64,000 nucleotides of DNA, from the NCBI RefSeq assembly GCF_963575615.1, contig NZ_CAUYTL010000011.1:15358-79357 (forward strand), read 5' to 3'. Source of the stretch: Listeria_A hofi. Lineage in GTDB: Bacteria > Bacillota > Bacilli > Lactobacillales > Listeriaceae. Positions within the stretch are counted from its first letter, which is position 1. Each line of letters starts with the position of its first letter. Below, one piece after another: positions 62,845 through 64,000 of this stretch. Under the pieces are notes generated by a model that had not been told where the DNA came from, did no database searches, and saw only the letters and a list, made by a program, of their open reading frames with translations. The position numbers and the translations under genes were made by a program.

Positions 62845-63859
62845 ATGGATGCGACAAACTATAATGCAGTGGAGTTTAGACAGAAAGTTCTATCAGATTT
62901 AGTAATCAAGACCAGCGACTCGTTGATTTTGATGTGTGCAATATTAATTGCTTCTATTGGATTGAATATGAATTCGATTCCCGTTGTTATTGGTGCTATG
63001 CTAATTTCGCCGTTGATGACGCCGATTCTCGGAATCGGCTATGGACTTTCTGTATTTGATTTTCAAATTGTAAAAAAGGCAGCTTTATTGTTATTACTTG
63101 AGGTTGTCGTGAGTTTAGTGATTGCCACGCTCTATTTTTCAATCTCTCCGATTACATATGCGAGCAGTGAACTGATTGCTAGGACTTCCCCGACGATTTG
63201 GGATGTTGTCATCGCGTTTACTGGTGGCATCGCTGGAATCATTGGCGCAAGAAAAAAAACAAGTACAAATATTGTTCCAGGAGTTGCGATTGCCACCGCT
63301 TTGTACGGTAGGCTATTCAATTGCAACGTTGCAATTTTCTTATTTTGTAGGCGCTTCGTATTTATTTATTATTAATAGTGCTTTTATTATGATTGCGACA
63401 TTCATTGGCATTCGTTTCATGCGTTTTCCGTTACACGTGAGAAAAAGCAGTCAGGAAAACCGAAGATTAAATGTGATACTGTTTACTTTATCATTATTAA
63501 TCGTTATTCCAAGTATTTTTTCCGCAGTGGCGTTAGTGCAAGAAAGCATTCAAACATCATCTATTAATCAGTTTGTAAATGAGGAATTCCCGGATGACGT
63601 GGTGCTAGATCAAGCTTACAACGAAGATACAAAAAAATTAGTTGTAACGATATCAGGTGATTATATGTCTAAGAGTGACATAGCAAATGCTCAAGATAGC
63701 TTAGCTGACTATGGACTGGAAGATGTCACGCTAGATATCGATCAAGTTCCAGATTTGAGTGAACTTAATGGCGCAGAACTGAAACAGTATTTGGATAAAT
63801 ATATTTCCAGTCAAGAGGAGAAAAAAAATATAGAAAAGCAGGATGGGGCAGAAAACTAA
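62845..63859 (+). pseudogene. DUF389 family membrane protein, disrupted by a small deletion
   Basis: The first frame (62845-63375) gives the DUF389 membrane core: LIASIGLNMNSIPVVIGAML, ISPLMTPILGIGYGL and GIAGIIGARKKTSTNIVPGVAIATAL. The frame then shifts near 63300. The second frame continues PPLCTVGYSIATLQFSYFVGA to a C-terminal soluble domain ending at 63859. The family motif IATALMPPLCTVG is broken exactly where the direct repeat gccaccgctttg would have been duplicated, implying loss of 14 bases. Ribosome binding site agaaggga. Homologues are inner-membrane proteins of unknown role. Confidence 0.82.
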
Positions 63860-63868
63860 CTTAAAGCG

Positions 63869-63897
63869 ACCTTGTGGCAATTGTCATAAGGTTTTTT
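63869..63897 (+). terminator. Terminator after DUF389 gene
   Basis: Stem accttgtg / cataaggt (one G-U pair) with six T following. Confidence 0.75.
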
Positions 63898-63939
63898 CTT
63901 GAATTTACACATGATTAATATTCATTGGGAGTGTAAAAT

Positions 63940-63990
63940 AAACTGTGTAAATAATGAATCTTAGTTCATTGTTTATACAGTTTTTCTTTT
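63940..63990. terminator. Long hairpin near the right edge
   Basis: 19-bp stem aaactgtgtaaataatgaa / ttcattgtttatacagttt with two G-U pairs (63940-63958 / 63965-63983) followed by a T-rich tail. It may be a terminator for a gene beyond the window or the end of an IS element. Confidence 0.55.
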
Positions 63991-64000
63991 TTGATACAAT

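Overview
The window comes from a low-GC Firmicute and is almost certainly Listeria or a close relative in Listeriaceae, probably one of the environmental 'sensu lato' species. The evidence is gene content and order. Homologues of a block known from L. monocytogenes (glutathione peroxidase, M42 peptidase, MFS exporter, BCAT, esterase, GNAT, FabI, RluD, NAD kinase, RelQ, TPR, CYTH, YjbH/SpxH, then HtpX, LemA, two U32 proteins, TagO) lie in nearly that order. Species-specific inserts break the block. No species assignment is possible from sequence reading alone.

Layout: 1-13,970 is conserved housekeeping: redox and peptidase genes, BCAT, CtsR-controlled clpE, fabI, rluD-nadK-relQ and yjbH. 13,976-24,131 is a D-glucuronate catabolic operon (kdgK-eda-GH31-uxaC-uxuA-uxuB-GPH symporter) with a divergent LacI-type regulator and a perfect palindromic operator. 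At 24,242-24,346 I see an unannotated small RNA candidate whose architecture resembles the Listeria LhrC family. 24,407-31,689 is a giant secreted CotH/lamin-tail/Ig-repeat protein, broken by a one-base frameshift. 32,157-38,269 holds htpX-lemA, trhP2-trhP1, tagO and an LCP-family gene. 38,270-39,500 is decayed DNA with a CRISPR-like repeat pair and an IS110 remnant abutting a truncated DM13 lipoprotein gene.

39,500-48,937 is the most unusual system. It is a tightly overlapping run of ten genes: membrane-anchored MsrAB, an OmpR-type two-component system, a YnjB/C/C/D ABC importer, a YnjF-like CDP-alcohol phosphatidyltransferase, a mercuric-reductase-like flavoprotein and a TVP38 membrane protein. 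The truncated DM13 redox lipoprotein follows, behind a promoter that carries the same 14-bp box as the msrAB promoter. This looks like an envelope redox or lipid-modification module under its own sensor.

49,160-54,670 holds an esterase and PAP2 phosphatase, an Lmo0937-like small membrane protein, a quinone-reductase-like enzyme, a frameshifted ThrE-type exporter, a lipoprotein, tRNA-Ala(GGC) and an NTF2-like protein. 54,769-62,106 is a nine-gene cluster (PRD regulator, amidohydrolase, PRD protein, SFCGS, DUF4312, DUF4311, DUF4310, DgaE-like, DgaF-like). It looks like a poorly characterised uptake and catabolic system for an amino-sugar-acid-like compound. The window closes with a DUF389 membrane protein gene inactivated by what looks like a 14-bp deletion between direct repeats.

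Three genes are broken by small indels (CotH protein, ThrE, DUF389). Two of these sit in A-tracts, so sequencing error must be excluded before calling them pseudogenes.
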